From positions 372,001 to 436,000 of the forward strand of contig NZ_MECJ01000033.1 of the NCBI RefSeq assembly GCF_014596475.1: a stretch of 64,000 nt of DNA. Direction: 5' to 3'. This DNA comes from Streptomyces sp. CBMA152. GTDB taxonomy: Bacteria > Actinomycetota > Actinomycetes > Streptomycetales > Streptomycetaceae. Below the pieces are notes generated by a model. The model did not search any database and had not been told where the DNA came from. It saw only the letters and a list, made by a program, of their open reading frames with translations. A program made the position numbers and the translations under genes. Positions 1-9,640 of this stretch are shown here, piece by piece; position 1 is the stretch's first letter, and every line of letters begins with the position of its first letter.

Positions 1-1392
1 CAGCGCTCGAACGCCGCCCTGGAGGAGAAGGCCGCGCTGCTCGCCAGCAGCTCCCAGTACAAGTCGGAGTTCCTGGCGAACATGTCGCACGAGCTGCGCA
101 CCCCGCTGAACTCGCTGCTGATCCTGGCCCGGCTGCTCTCCGACAACCCGGACGACCACCTCTCCGACCAGGAAGTGCAGTTCGCCACCACCATCCACCG
201 CTCGGGCTCCGATCTGCTCCAGCTGATCAACGACATCCTGGACCTGTCGAAGATCGAGGCGGGCCGGATGGACGTACGCCCCAAGAAGCTCCCGCTGATC
301 AAGGTCCTCGACTACGTCCACGCCACCTTCCGCCCCATCACCCTGGACCGGGGTCTCGCCTTCGAGGTGGCGGTCGGCGAGGACGTGCCGCGTGAGATGT
401 ACTCGGACGAGCAGCGGCTCCAGCAGATCCTGCGCAACCTGCTCTCCAACGCGATCAAGTTCACCTCGTCGGGCCGCGTCGAGCTGCGCGTCAGCCGGGT
501 CAAGGACCCGGAGAACCGCCTCCTGGGCGGCTCCGACGACCTGATCGCCTTCGCGGTCACCGACACGGGCATCGGCATCGCGCCGGAGAAACTTCCCGTG
601 ATCTTCGAGGCGTTCCAGCAGGCCGACGGCACCACCAACCGCAAGTACGGCGGCACGGGCCTTGGCCTGTCCATCAGCCGCGAGATCGCGGGCCTGCTCG
701 GCGGCAGGATCATCGCCGAGAGCGAGCCGGGCGACGGCTCCACCTTCACCCTGTACGTACCGGTGCTCTACCCGGGCCATCTGCCCGGCGAGCCCGACCA
801 GCCCTCCGAGCTCAACCTCCGGCCGTCCGACCAGCTCGCCGACCCGCACCTGACCCTGCCGGACGAGGACGACGACTGGCCCACCACCACCAAGCTGGAG
901 GAGTGGCAGCGCGGCCGGGCGGGCCAGGTCTTTCCCGGGCGGCGGGTGCTGATCGTCGACGACGACATCCGCAACGTCTTCGCGCTCACCCATGTGCTCG
1001 GCCGGGTCGGCATGCCCGTGCTCTACGCGGAGAACGGCCGCGAGGGCATCGAGACCCTGGAGCGCAACCCCGACGTCGAGCTCGTCCTGATGGACATCAT
1101 GATGCCGGAGATGGACGGCTACGAGACGATCGAGGCCATCCGCCGCAGCCCGCTCTGGGCCGAGCTGCCGATCGTGGCACTGACCGCGAAGGCGATGCCC
1201 GGCGACCGCGAGAAGTCGATCGCCCGGGGCGCCAACGAGTACGTGCCGAAGCCCGTCGACGTAGACCGGCTCCTCACCGTCGTCTGCGCCCTGCTGGACC
1301 CGGAGGGCGAGACCGGGGAGCCGCGCGTTCCCTCTGTCCCGGAGCAGTCGAGCGGCACCGGGGAGTCCGCCGCTGCTCCAGAGACCACATAA
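1..1392 (+). CDS. Hybrid sensor histidine kinase/response regulator (C-terminal part, 5' end outside window)
   Basis: The reading frame is open from base 1, so the gene starts upstream and only its C-terminal 463 residues are seen. In order: the end of a helical linker; a HisKA dimerisation domain with the H-box MSHELRTPLN, whose His is the phospho-acceptor; a HATPase_c domain with the N-box (NLLSNAIKF) and G-boxes (DTGIGI, GGTGLGLSI); an acidic linker; and a REC receiver with an acidic pair (VDDD), phospho-Asp in MDIMMPEMDG, Thr in ALTAKA and Lys in PKPVD. The order kinase then receiver indicates internal phosphorelay. The sensory part is not visible, so the signal is unknown. A receiver-only gene follows 9 nt downstream and is probably co-transcribed. 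Confidence 0.93.
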   Translation, partial: QRSNAALEEKAALLASSSQYKSEFLANMSHELRTPLNSLLILARLLSDNPDDHLSDQEVQFATTIHRSGSDLLQLINDILDLSKIEAGRMDVRPKKLPLIKVLDYVHATFRPITLDRGLAFEVAVGEDVPREMYSDEQRLQQILRNLLSNAIKFTSSGRVELRVSRVKDPENRLLGGSDDLIAFAVTDTGIGIAPEKLPVIFEAFQQADGTTNRKYGGTGLGLSISREIAGLLGGRIIAESEPGDGSTFTLYVPVLYPGHLPGEPDQPSELNLRPSDQLADPHLTLPDEDDDWPTTTKLEEWQRGRAGQVFPGRRVLIVDDDIRNVFALTHVLGRVGMPVLYAENGREGIETLERNPDVELVLMDIMMPEMDGYETIEAIRRSPLWAELPIVALTAKAMPGDREKSIARGANEYVPKPVDVDRLLTVVCALLDPEGETGEPRVPSVPEQSSGTGESAAAPETT

Positions 1393-1401
1393 GGCGAGAC
1401 C

Positions 1402-1986
1402 ATGAGCACCCAGGCACCACCCGGCGACCGGGCGAGCATCCTGCTGGTCGACGACATGGAGGACAACCTGATCGCCCTGGAGGCCGTCCTCGGTTCCCTC
1501 AACGAGCCGCTGGTACGGGCGCGTTCGGGCGAGGAGGCGATGAAGGCGCTGCTGCGGCAGAAGTTCGCGGTGGTCCTGCTCGACGTACGCATGCCCGGCA
1601 TGGACGGCTTCGAGACGGCGACCAACATCAAGCGCCTCGACCAGACGAAGGACGTCCCGATCATCTTCCTGACCGGCGCGGAGGGCGACAGCGGCTATGC
1701 GTTTAGGGGGTACGCGACGGGCGCGGCGGACTTCCTGGCCAAGCCGTTCGACCCCTGGGTGCTACGGGCCAAGGTGAACGTCTTCCTCGATCTGCACCGC
1801 AAGAACCGCCAGCTGGAGCGGCTGCTCGACCAGGAGCAGAAGCAACTGGGCGAGATCATGCGGCAGCTGGCCTCGATCGAGGAGGAGCTGATCAGAGGCG
1901 GCCCGCCCGAGCTGGGCGAGCTGCGCCAGCGCCTGGCGGCGATGGAGGAGCTGATACGGGACATGAGACGACGGCGGGGCCGTTAG
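1402..1986 (+). CDS. Stand-alone response regulator (REC plus C-terminal coiled coil)
   Basis: 194 residues. The receiver domain (about 8-125) has LLVDDMEDN at the acidic pocket, phospho-Asp in LLDVRMPGMDG, Thr in FLTGAEG and Lys in AKPFDP. The rest is a charged heptad-like helix (about 128-190) with no DNA-binding or enzymatic domain. The protein probably relays phosphate or signals by protein contact. The start is ATG preceded by AAGGCGAG, 9 nt after the hybrid kinase stop, so the two form an operon and the kinase is the likely partner. The codons TTT and AGG near 1700 are unusual for this GC-rich genome but are isolated. Confidence 0.92.
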   Translation: MSTQAPPGDRASILLVDDMEDNLIALEAVLGSLNEPLVRARSGEEAMKALLRQKFAVVLLDVRMPGMDGFETATNIKRLDQTKDVPIIFLTGAEGDSGYAFRGYATGAADFLAKPFDPWVLRAKVNVFLDLHRKNRQLERLLDQEQKQLGEIMRQLASIEEELIRGGPPELGELRQRLAAMEELIRDMRRRRGR

Positions 1987-1997
1987 GCCCCGCCGTC
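1970..1997. terminator. Bidirectional hairpin terminator overlapping the response-regulator stop
   Basis: A perfect 12-bp stem (GACGGCGGGGCC / GGCCCCGCCGTC) with loop GTTA sits across the stop codon of the upstream gene and before the end of the convergent acyl-CoA synthetase gene. There is no long U tract, as is common in Streptomyces. Confidence 0.7.
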
Positions 1998-2021
1998 GGT
2001 CGTCCCTGTGCGATCAGGCGG

Positions 2022-3908
<1,887 letters not shown>

Positions 3909-3953
3909 GACGTCCTCCGGGCCGGCCTGCGGCAGGGCTGGGGCTGCTGTTGT

Positions 3954-3968
3954 TTAACTGGCGAGTAA
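3954..3968. promoter_or_regulatory. Possible operator dyad upstream of the acyl-CoA ligase gene
   Basis: TTAACTGGCGAGTAA is an imperfect inverted repeat (arms TTA-ACT / AGTAA), 45 bp upstream of the fadD-type start and so in a position to overlap its promoter. A related sequence recurs at 4087. Symmetry, recurrence and placement suggest a TetR-like operator. No regulator gene is adjacent, so this is inference. Confidence 0.35.
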
Positions 3969-4040
3969 CCATCGGGCCGTGATCAGAGTAGAGCGCTCCC
4001 GGCCCCCGCGTAAGGGGCAGCGGAAGGGGTTTCATAACGA

Positions 4041-4072
4041 ACGGACCCCTACTCCGAGGAGTAGGGGTCCGT
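4041..4072. terminator. Terminator downstream of lepA
   Basis: A perfect 15-bp stem (ACGGACCCCTACTCC / GGAGTAGGGGTCCGT) with a 2-nt apex lies between the lepA stop and the acyl-CoA ligase promoter region. It should end leftward lepA transcription. Confidence 0.75.
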
Positions 4073-4086
4073 ATGTCGGTGAGGGG

Positions 4087-4100
4087 TGACTGGCGGGTAA
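4087..4100. promoter_or_regulatory. Second copy of the possible fadD operator
   Basis: TGACTGGCGGGTAA matches the 3954-3968 element in core and orientation (ACTGGCGRGTAA) and lies about 130 bp from it, just past the lepA stop. The dyad is weaker than in the first copy. Confidence 0.3.
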
Positions 4101-4133
4101 CAACCGGCCACACCCTGTCGCCGATTCGCCTGG

Positions 4134-5999
4134 TTACTTCTTCTTGCCCGCGGACTCGTCGCTGGACAGCACCGCGATGAAGGCCTCCTGCGGGACCTCC
4201 ACGGAGCCGACCATCTTCATCCGCTTCTTGCCCTCCTTCTGCTTTTCCAGCAGCTTCCGCTTACGGGAGATGTCACCGCCGTAGCACTTGGCGAGGACGT
4301 CCTTGCGGATGGCGCGGATGGTCTCGCGGGCGATGACCCGGGAGCCGATCGCGGCCTGGATCGGCACCTCGAAGGCCTGCCTCGGGATGAGCTCGCGCAG
4401 CTTGGCGACGAGCCGCACACCGTAGGCGTAGGCGGCGTCCTTGTGGGTGACGGCGGAGAAGGCGTCGACCTTGTCGCCGTGCAGCAGGATGTCGACCTTG
4501 ACCAGGCTCGCGGACTGCTCGCCGGTGGGCTCGTAGTCCAGGGAGGCGTAGCCGCGGGTCTTGGACTTCAGCTGGTCGAAGAAGTCGAAGACGATCTCCG
4601 CGAGCGGCAGCGTGTAGCGGATCTCGACGCGGTCCTCGGAGAGGTAGTCCATGCCGATGAGCGTGCCGCGACGGGTCTGGCAGAGCTCCATGATCGCGCC
4701 GATGAACTCGCTGGGCGCGAGGATCGTGGCGCGCACGACCGGCTCGTACACGTCCGAGATCTTCCCCTCGGGGAACTCGCTCGGGTTGGTGACGGTGACC
4801 TCGTTGCCGTCCTCCAGGACGACGCGGTAGACCACGTTGGGCGCGGTGGCGATCAGGTCGAGCCCGAACTCGCGCTCCAGCCGCTCGCGGATCACGTCGA
4901 GGTGCAGCAGACCCAGGAAGCCGACGCGGAAGCCGAAGCCGAGCGCGGCCGAGGTCTCCGGCTCGTAGACGAGCGCGGCGTCGTTGAGCTGGAGCTTGTC
5001 CAGCGCCTCGCGCAGGTCGGGGTACTCGGAGCCGTCCAGCGGATACAGACCCGAGAAGACCATCGGCTTCGGGTCCTTGTAACCGCCGAGCGCCTCGGTC
5101 GCACCCTTGTTCAGGGAGGTGATCGTGTCACCGACCTTGGACTGGCGCACGTCCTTCACACCGGTGATGAGGTAGCCCACCTCACCGACGCCGAGGCCGT
5201 CGGACGGCGTCATCTCGGGCGAGGAGACACCGATCTCCAGCAGCTCGTGCGTGGCCCCGGTGGACATCATCCGGATCCGCTCACGCTTGTTGAGCTGGCC
5301 GTCGACCACACGGACATACGTCACGACACCGCGGTACGAGTCGTACACCGAGTCGAAGATCATCGCGCGGGCCGGGGCGTCGGCGACACCGACGGGCGCG
5401 GGCACGTCGCGCACGACCCGGTCGAGCAGCGCGTCCACGCCGACACCGGTCTTCGCGGAGACCTTGAGCACGTCCTCCGGCTGGCAGCCGATGAGGTTCG
5501 CGAGCTCCTCGGAGAACTTCTCCGGCTGGGCGGCGGGAAGGTCGATCTTGTTCAGCACGGGAACGATGGTGAGGTCGTTCTCCATGGCGAGGTAGAGGTT
5601 CGCCAGCGTCTGCGCCTCGATGCCCTGGGCGGCGTCGACGAGCAGGACGGTCCCCTCACAGGCGGCGAGCGACCGCGACACCTCGTACGTGAAGTCGACG
5701 TGCCCCGGGGTGTCGATCATGTTCAGGATGTGCGTGCTGCCCTGGCCGGGTCCCTCGGTGGGGGCCCAGGGCAGCCGAACGGCCTGGCTCTTGATCGTGA
5801 TGCCGCGCTCGCGCTCGATGTCCATCCGGTCGAGGTACTGAGCACGCATCTGCCGCTGGTCGACCACACCGGTCAGCTGGAGCATCCGGTCGGCAAGGGT
5901 CGACTTGCCGTGGTCGATGTGCGCGATGATGCAGAAATTGCGGATCAGAGCCGGGTCGGTACGGCTCGGCTCGGGCACGTTGGTAGGAGTCGCGGGCAC
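4134..5999 (-). CDS. lepA: Elongation factor 4 (LepA), back-translocating translational GTPase
   Basis: 621 residues, the usual size. LepA binds stalled ribosomes and catalyses reverse translocation using GTP. Visible motifs: G1 in IAHIDHGKST (near residue 27), switch II DTPGHVDFTYE, G4 NKIDLP, followed by the EF-G-like domains and the LepA-specific C-terminal domain with KRKLLEKQKEGKKRMK. The start is GTG at 5999 with AGGA a few bases upstream. It is divergent from rpsT with a 207-bp shared upstream region. Placement next to rpsT and holA is a conserved Gram-positive arrangement. Confidence 0.98.
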   Translation of the reverse strand: MPATPTNVPEPSRTDPALIRNFCIIAHIDHGKSTLADRMLQLTGVVDQRQMRAQYLDRMDIERERGITIKSQAVRLPWAPTEGPGQGSTHILNMIDTPGHVDFTYEVSRSLAACEGTVLLVDAAQGIEAQTLANLYLAMENDLTIVPVLNKIDLPAAQPEKFSEELANLIGCQPEDVLKVSAKTGVGVDALLDRVVRDVPAPVGVADAPARAMIFDSVYDSYRGVVTYVRVVDGQLNKRERIRMMSTGATHELLEIGVSSPEMTPSDGLGVGEVGYLITGVKDVRQSKVGDTITSLNKGATEALGGYKDPKPMVFSGLYPLDGSEYPDLREALDKLQLNDAALVYEPETSAALGFGFRVGFLGLLHLDVIRERLEREFGLDLIATAPNVVYRVVLEDGNEVTVTNPSEFPEGKISDVYEPVVRATILAPSEFIGAIMELCQTRRGTLIGMDYLSEDRVEIRYTLPLAEIVFDFFDQLKSKTRGYASLDYEPTGEQSASLVKVDILLHGDKVDAFSAVTHKDAAYAYGVRLVAKLRELIPRQAFEVPIQAAIGSRVIARETIRAIRKDVLAKCYGGDISRKRKLLEKQKEGKKRMKMVGSVEVPQEAFIAVLSSDESAGKKK

Positions 6000-6206
6000 G
6001 CAGGGTCCTGATTCTTGAGACGCGGGGCGTCTCGTCTCGGGCGATGTCGGATCGATACGTAGCCCCTATCGTCCCACGGGAACGGGACTGCGCCCGGTTT
6101 GGGCCGCCAGGAGGACGGCTGGTAACCTGGGCAGCTGTGCCTCGTCTGCCCTCTCAGCGGCGAGTGTCACACCCATCTGATACATCGAACCTGCAAAGGC
6201 TCTTTC

Positions 6207-6473
6207 GTGGCGAACATCAAGTCCCAGATCAAGCGGAACAAGACCAACGAGAAGGCGCGCCTGCGTAACAAGGCCGTCAAGTCCGAGGTCAAGACCGCGG
6301 TCCGCAAGGCCCGTGAGGCTGTCCTGGCCGGCGACGTCGAGGCGGCCACCACGGCTGTCCGCGCCGCCTCCAAGAAGCTGGACAAGGCCGTCAGCAAGGG
6401 CGTCATCCACAAGAACGCCGCCGCCAACAAGAAGTCGGCGCTGGCCACCAAGGTTGCCGCCCTCCAGGCCTGA
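6207..6473 (+). CDS. rpsT: 30S ribosomal protein S20
   Basis: 88 residues, small and basic, beginning MANIKSQIKRNKTNEKARLR (GTG start), typical of bS20, which binds 16S rRNA and helps 30S assembly. The helical Lys/Ala/Arg-rich sequence continues to the C-terminal KVAALQA. It is monocistronic, divergent from lepA and convergent with holA across a long repeat-filled spacer. Confidence 0.98.
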   Translation: MANIKSQIKRNKTNEKARLRNKAVKSEVKTAVRKAREAVLAGDVEAATTAVRAASKKLDKAVSKGVIHKNAAANKKSALATKVAALQA

Positions 6474-6642
6474 CCTGTCGACCGGCCTCCGGGCCGGCCT
6501 AGGTCCACACGGACCACTTGATTGTCCACCGGCAGGGACCCAGCGGGCCCTCTCTTCCGCTCCCTCCCGGTACCCAGCACCACCGCCGCACGCGGCCTGC
6601 GTTCGCCACGCGGGTGCGGCGATCTGTTTGATTGTTTAGCGG

Positions 6643-6685
6643 AAACCCCGTTTCTGCCCTCTTTGTGGGGGTGGGGGCGGGGTTT
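6643..6685 (+). terminator. Probable rpsT terminator
   Basis: AAACCCCG pairs with CGGGGTTT across a 27-nt interval and is followed by a T run (TTTTT to 6687), giving a Rho-independent pattern in the rpsT direction. The long loop lowers confidence. Confidence 0.45.
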
Positions 6686-6723
6686 TTGCGTGCCGCGTAC
6701 GGGACGGTGGGGGCGGCGTGTCC

Positions 6724-6821
6724 GTCTGCGGGTTGGTGGGGGCTGGTCGCGCAGTTCCCCGCGCCCCTAGGTATTTGGGGGCGCGGGGAACTGCGCGAGC
6801 AACCCGGCATGGTCTGCAGAC
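6724..6821. repeat. Extragenic palindromic element, copy 1
   Basis: The core is a perfect 21-bp inverted repeat (TCGCGCAGTTCCCCGCGCCC plus C at 6747-6767, mate at 6778-6798) around a 10-nt centre. Outer complementary arms extend it: GTCTGC with GCAGAC, and GGGTTG with CAACCC. The same architecture recurs at 46177-46290, so it is a dispersed REP-like element. Confidence 0.85.
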
Positions 6822-6825
6822 AAAC

Positions 6826-7031
6826 GGGGTCCGGGGCGGAGCCCCGAGGAAGGGCGGGGGCGCAGCCCCGTTTACCCACCCGCCCCCCGGGCCGGGGTCC
6901 GGGGCGGAGCCCCGAGGGGGCGCAGGGGCGTAGTCCCGCTTACCCACCCACCCCGGCCGGTCCGGGCGGAGCCCGTGGCGGGGTGCAGGGGCCGCAGGCC
7001 CCGCGACGGGGGTCCGGGGCGCAGCCCCGGG
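6826..7031. repeat. Degenerate tandem repeat, about 3 units
   Basis: The units begin GGGGTCCGGGGCGGAGCCCC (near 6826 and 6895), run through a GCAGGGG-like stretch and end in TTACCCACCC. A third, more diverged unit covers about 6959-7031. Each unit carries a short hairpin (CGGGGC / GCCCCG). The period is about 69 bp between the first two units. Confidence 0.7.
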
Positions 7032-7052
7032 AAACGACCTTCACCCCCACCC

Positions 7053-7090
7053 GGCCGCCCGCAGGGCTTTAGGGAAGGGGCGGGGTGGGG
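7053..7090. repeat. GC-rich repeat module B, copy 1
   Basis: GGCCGCCCGC, then GGGCTTTAGGGAAGGGGC and GGGGTGGGG. The reverse complement of nearly the same sequence is found at 46128-46167, next to the second palindromic element. Confidence 0.65.
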
Positions 7091-7098
7091 CAAACTAC

Positions 7099-8085
7099 TC
7101 AGCGCCGAGCCCGCGCAGCCCGCGCCACCACCACAACCGCCTTCTCCAAGGCGTACTCAGGATCGTCCCCCCCGCCCTTCACCCCCGCGTCCGCCTCGGC
7201 CACGGCCCGCAGAGCCACGGCGACACCATCCGGCGTCCACCCCCGCATCTGCTGCCGCACCCGATCGATCTTCCACGGCGGCATCCCCAGCTCCCGGGCG
7301 AGATCGGCCGGCCGCCCACCCCGAGCCGACGACAGCTTCCCGATCGCCCGCACCCCCTGAGCCAGCGCACTCGTGATCATCACCGGCGCGACCCCGGTCG
7401 AGAGCGACCACCGCAACGCCTCCAGCGCCTCCGCGGCCCGCCCCTCCACCGCCCGGTCCGCGACCGTGAAGCTCGACGCCTCCGCCCGCCCGGTGTAGTA
7501 GCGCCCGACGACCGCCTCGTCGATCGTCCCCGCCACGTCCGCGCACAGCTGCGACACCGCCGCCGCCAGCTCCCGCAGATCGCTGCCGATCGAGTCGACC
7601 AGCGCCTGGCACGCCTCCGGCGTCGCCGAACGTCCCAGCGCCCGGAACTCCGACCGCACGAACGTCAGCCGCTCCGCCGGCTTCGTCGTCTTGGGACACG
7701 CGACCTCCCGTGCCCCCGCCTTGCGCGCCGCGTCCAGCAGCCCCTTGCCCTTGGCGCCGCCCGCGTGCAGCAGTACGAGCGTGATCTCCTCGGCGGGCGC
7801 CTCGAAGTACGCCTTCACGTCCTTGATCGTGTCCGCCGACAGATCCTGCGAGTTGCGTACGACCACGACCTTGCGCTCGGCGAACAGCGAAGGGCTGGTC
7901 AACTCGGCCAGCGTGCCGGGCTGCAGCTGATCGGACGTGAGGTCGCGCACATCGGTGTCGGCGTCGGCGGCCCGGGCGGCCGCCACCACCTGCTGCACGG
8001 CGCGGTCGAGCAGCAGGTCCTCCTGGCCCACGGCGAGCGTGAGCGGGGCGAGCGGATCGTCGGTGGAATTCTTCCTGGTGGCCAT
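7099..8085 (-). CDS. holA: DNA polymerase III delta subunit
   Basis: 328 residues. Delta opens the beta sliding clamp within the clamp loader. The N-terminal part (LAVGQEDLLLDRAVQQVV) is the HolA AAA-like fold without a Walker A motif. The C-terminal helical region includes ALAQGVRAIGKLSSARGG and a PPWKIDRVRQQMRG segment typical of HolA. I chose the ATG at 8085 (MATRKNSTDDP) because the upstream in-frame extension is low-complexity and not HolA-like. It lies in the conserved block lepA-rpsT-holA-comEC-comEA and converges with rpsT. Confidence 0.93.
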   Translation of the reverse strand: MATRKNSTDDPLAPLTLAVGQEDLLLDRAVQQVVAAARAADADTDVRDLTSDQLQPGTLAELTSPSLFAERKVVVVRNSQDLSADTIKDVKAYFEAPAEEITLVLLHAGGAKGKGLLDAARKAGAREVACPKTTKPAERLTFVRSEFRALGRSATPEACQALVDSIGSDLRELAAAVSQLCADVAGTIDEAVVGRYYTGRAEASSFTVADRAVEGRAAEALEALRWSLSTGVAPVMITSALAQGVRAIGKLSSARGGRPADLARELGMPPWKIDRVRQQMRGWTPDGVAVALRAVAEADAGVKGGGDDPEYALEKAVVVVARAARARR

Positions 8086-8189
8086 CGTCGTCCAGCATCC
8101 CACGCCCCACTGACAGCGCCGGGCCGCCACCGTGGCGGCACCCCGCACGACCGTGCCCCGCACCCACCCACATACCGGAGAATGTCCAG

Positions 8190-8438
8190 GTGAGCGATGT
8201 GACCCGACACGTACTTGTCCTGCCCGACCGCGACGCCGCCGACGAGGTCGCCGAGGAACTCCCCGCCCGCTTCGGCCTGACCGAGCAGCCCCAACTCGTA
8301 CGCGACGCCCTGGCCGGCGAGGACGACGCCGAGGACGCCCAGTGGCTGGTCGTCGTCGAGGACCCGCACGCCCGCCTGGACCCTGCGGCCCTCGACGAAC
8401 TGGCCGAGGAATACGAGGGCTGGCTCGAAGCGCCGTAG
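8190..8438 (+). CDS. Conserved small hypothetical protein, acidic
   Basis: 82 residues, very acidic (runs such as AGEDDAEDAQ), predicted alpha/beta with no signal peptide or membrane segment. The start is GTG with CGGAG about 9 nt upstream. It is divergent from holA and convergent with the YceI gene. I recognise no domain; it resembles small uncharacterised proteins at this position in other Streptomyces. Good codon bias and a plausible ribosome-binding site support a real gene, but no function can be given. Confidence 0.7.
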   Translation: MSDVTRHVLVLPDRDAADEVAEELPARFGLTEQPQLVRDALAGEDDAEDAQWLVVVEDPHARLDPAALDELAEEYEGWLEAP

Positions 8439-8451
8439 GAGTCTCCCCTCG

Positions 8452-8507
8452 GGCCGGTGGAACCTGCGGGCCTCAGGTGGCCTTGGGGCCCGCAGGTTCC
8501 GCCGGCC
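8452..8507. terminator. Terminator shared by the 82-aa gene and the YceI gene
   Basis: Long inverted repeat: GGAACCTGCGGGCC (8459-8472) with GGCCCGCAGGTTCC (8487-8500), extended by GGCCGG / CCGGCC. The right arm lies inside the last codons of the convergent YceI gene. Confidence 0.7.
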
Positions 8508-9429
8508 GCTTGGGGACCACCTGTATGTCCAGGTCGATGGAGATCGACGACCCGATCGCCGCGATCCCCCGCGCCAGCATGGTCTGCCACGTGAGCGTGA
8601 AATCCTCCCGATGCAGCTCGGTGGTGGCCCGACAGGCCACCCGCGTCTCGCCCTCAAGCCCCGTACCGAGCCCGAGGTACTGCGTGTCCAGCGTGACCGT
8701 ACGGCTCACCCCGTGCAGGGTCAGCCCGCCGATGATCGCCCAGCGACTGCCGCCCCGGTGCACGAAGCGGTCGCTGTAGAACTCCAGCGTCGGGCAGCGC
8801 CCCACGTCCAGGAAGTCCCCGGACCGCAGATGGTCGTCCCGCATCTGCACCCCCGTGTCGATGGACGCCGCGTCGATCACGACATGCATCGCCGAGTCCT
8901 CCATACGGTCACCGATCCGGACGGCCCCCGCGAACGTGTTGAACCGGCCGTGGATCCGGGCCAACCCGATGTGCCGCGCGGTGAACCCGATCTGGGAGTG
9001 CGACGCGTCGAGCTCCCACTCCCCCGGCTCCGGCAGCACCGGCGGCGGCGCGAGATGCAGCTTCACATCACCGAGCCCGGCGAGCGCGCTCTCGGCCACC
9101 ACGACGTTGCTGTGGAACGGCGTGTACCCCTCGGCCGTCACCGCGAGGCGGTACTCCCCCGCCGGAACGGTCGCCATGACACTGCCGTACGGGTCGGTCT
9201 CCCCCGCGACGACCTTGCGGCCCGAACTGTCGCTGACCACGAACTCCGCCTGCCGGACCGGCTCGTTGACCGGGTCCAGGACCCGGCAGCTGAGCACCCC
9301 GGCGGTCGGCGGAACGGCGACCGCCGCGAGCGGGCCACCTCTTCCCGGACGAGGTCCCGTACGAGATCCCGAACGAGGTCCCGTACGGGAAGAGTCGGTC
9401 GAAAGCCTGCCGGACCAGCGGCTGAACAC
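8473..9429 (-). CDS. YceI-family protein with N-terminal carboxypeptidase-regulatory-like domain
   Basis: 318 residues. Residues about 45-125 form a beta-sandwich of the carboxypeptidase regulatory type (CRVLDPVNEPVRQAEFVV, then GEYRLAVTAEGYTPFHS). Residues about 137-310 are a YceI lipocalin-like barrel (WELDASHSQIGFTARH, then FNTFAGAV and LTLHGVSRTVTLD). YceI proteins bind polyprenoid or amide lipids. There is no clear signal peptide, so location is uncertain. The GTG start at 9429 is followed by a Ser/Gly/Arg-rich segment encoded by a 12-bp tandem repeat, so translation could begin further in. Confidence 0.85.
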   Translation of the reverse strand: MFSRWSGRLSTDSSRTGPRSGSRTGPRPGRGGPLAAVAVPPTAGVLSCRVLDPVNEPVRQAEFVVSDSSGRKVVAGETDPYGSVMATVPAGEYRLAVTAEGYTPFHSNVVVAESALAGLGDVKLHLAPPPVLPEPGEWELDASHSQIGFTARHIGLARIHGRFNTFAGAVRIGDRMEDSAMHVVIDAASIDTGVQMRDDHLRSGDFLDVGRCPTLEFYSDRFVHRGGSRWAIIGGLTLHGVSRTVTLDTQYLGLGTGLEGETRVACRATTELHREDFTLTWQTMLARGIAAIGSSISIDLDIQVVPKRPAEPAGPKAT

Positions 9430-9640
9430 GGTGCACGCACCCCCGCGCGAGAAGAATCCTCCGGACCACGCGCGCCCAGGACATCGTCGTCACGGCAGGA
9501 CCGCGGCCCTTGACGAAGACGCATTCGATCACTCTTGACCCGTTCGAGGCAAACGGGCCCCATGTGATGTGTTGGGCAACACTGTCCGGAGAGGCCCGAA
9601 TTGCTACCCCCGGTTACCCGCGCGAGCCCGCTCACTCCCT

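Larger units (their letters stand above)
6474..7098. other. 625-bp convergent spacer between rpsT and holA, filled with repeats
   Basis: No credible coding sequence. From left to right it holds a terminator-like hairpin, a 98-bp palindromic element, a degenerate tandem repeat of roughly 69-bp units, and a 38-bp GC-rich module. Two of these modules recur between a Stealth gene and obg at 46.1-46.3 kb. The short frames here are products of the GC bias. Confidence 0.8.

Noticed and set aside
6474..7098. CRISPR array in the repeat-rich spacer
   Set aside because: The units are degenerate, about 69 bp apart without unique spacers of even length, and no cas gene is present.
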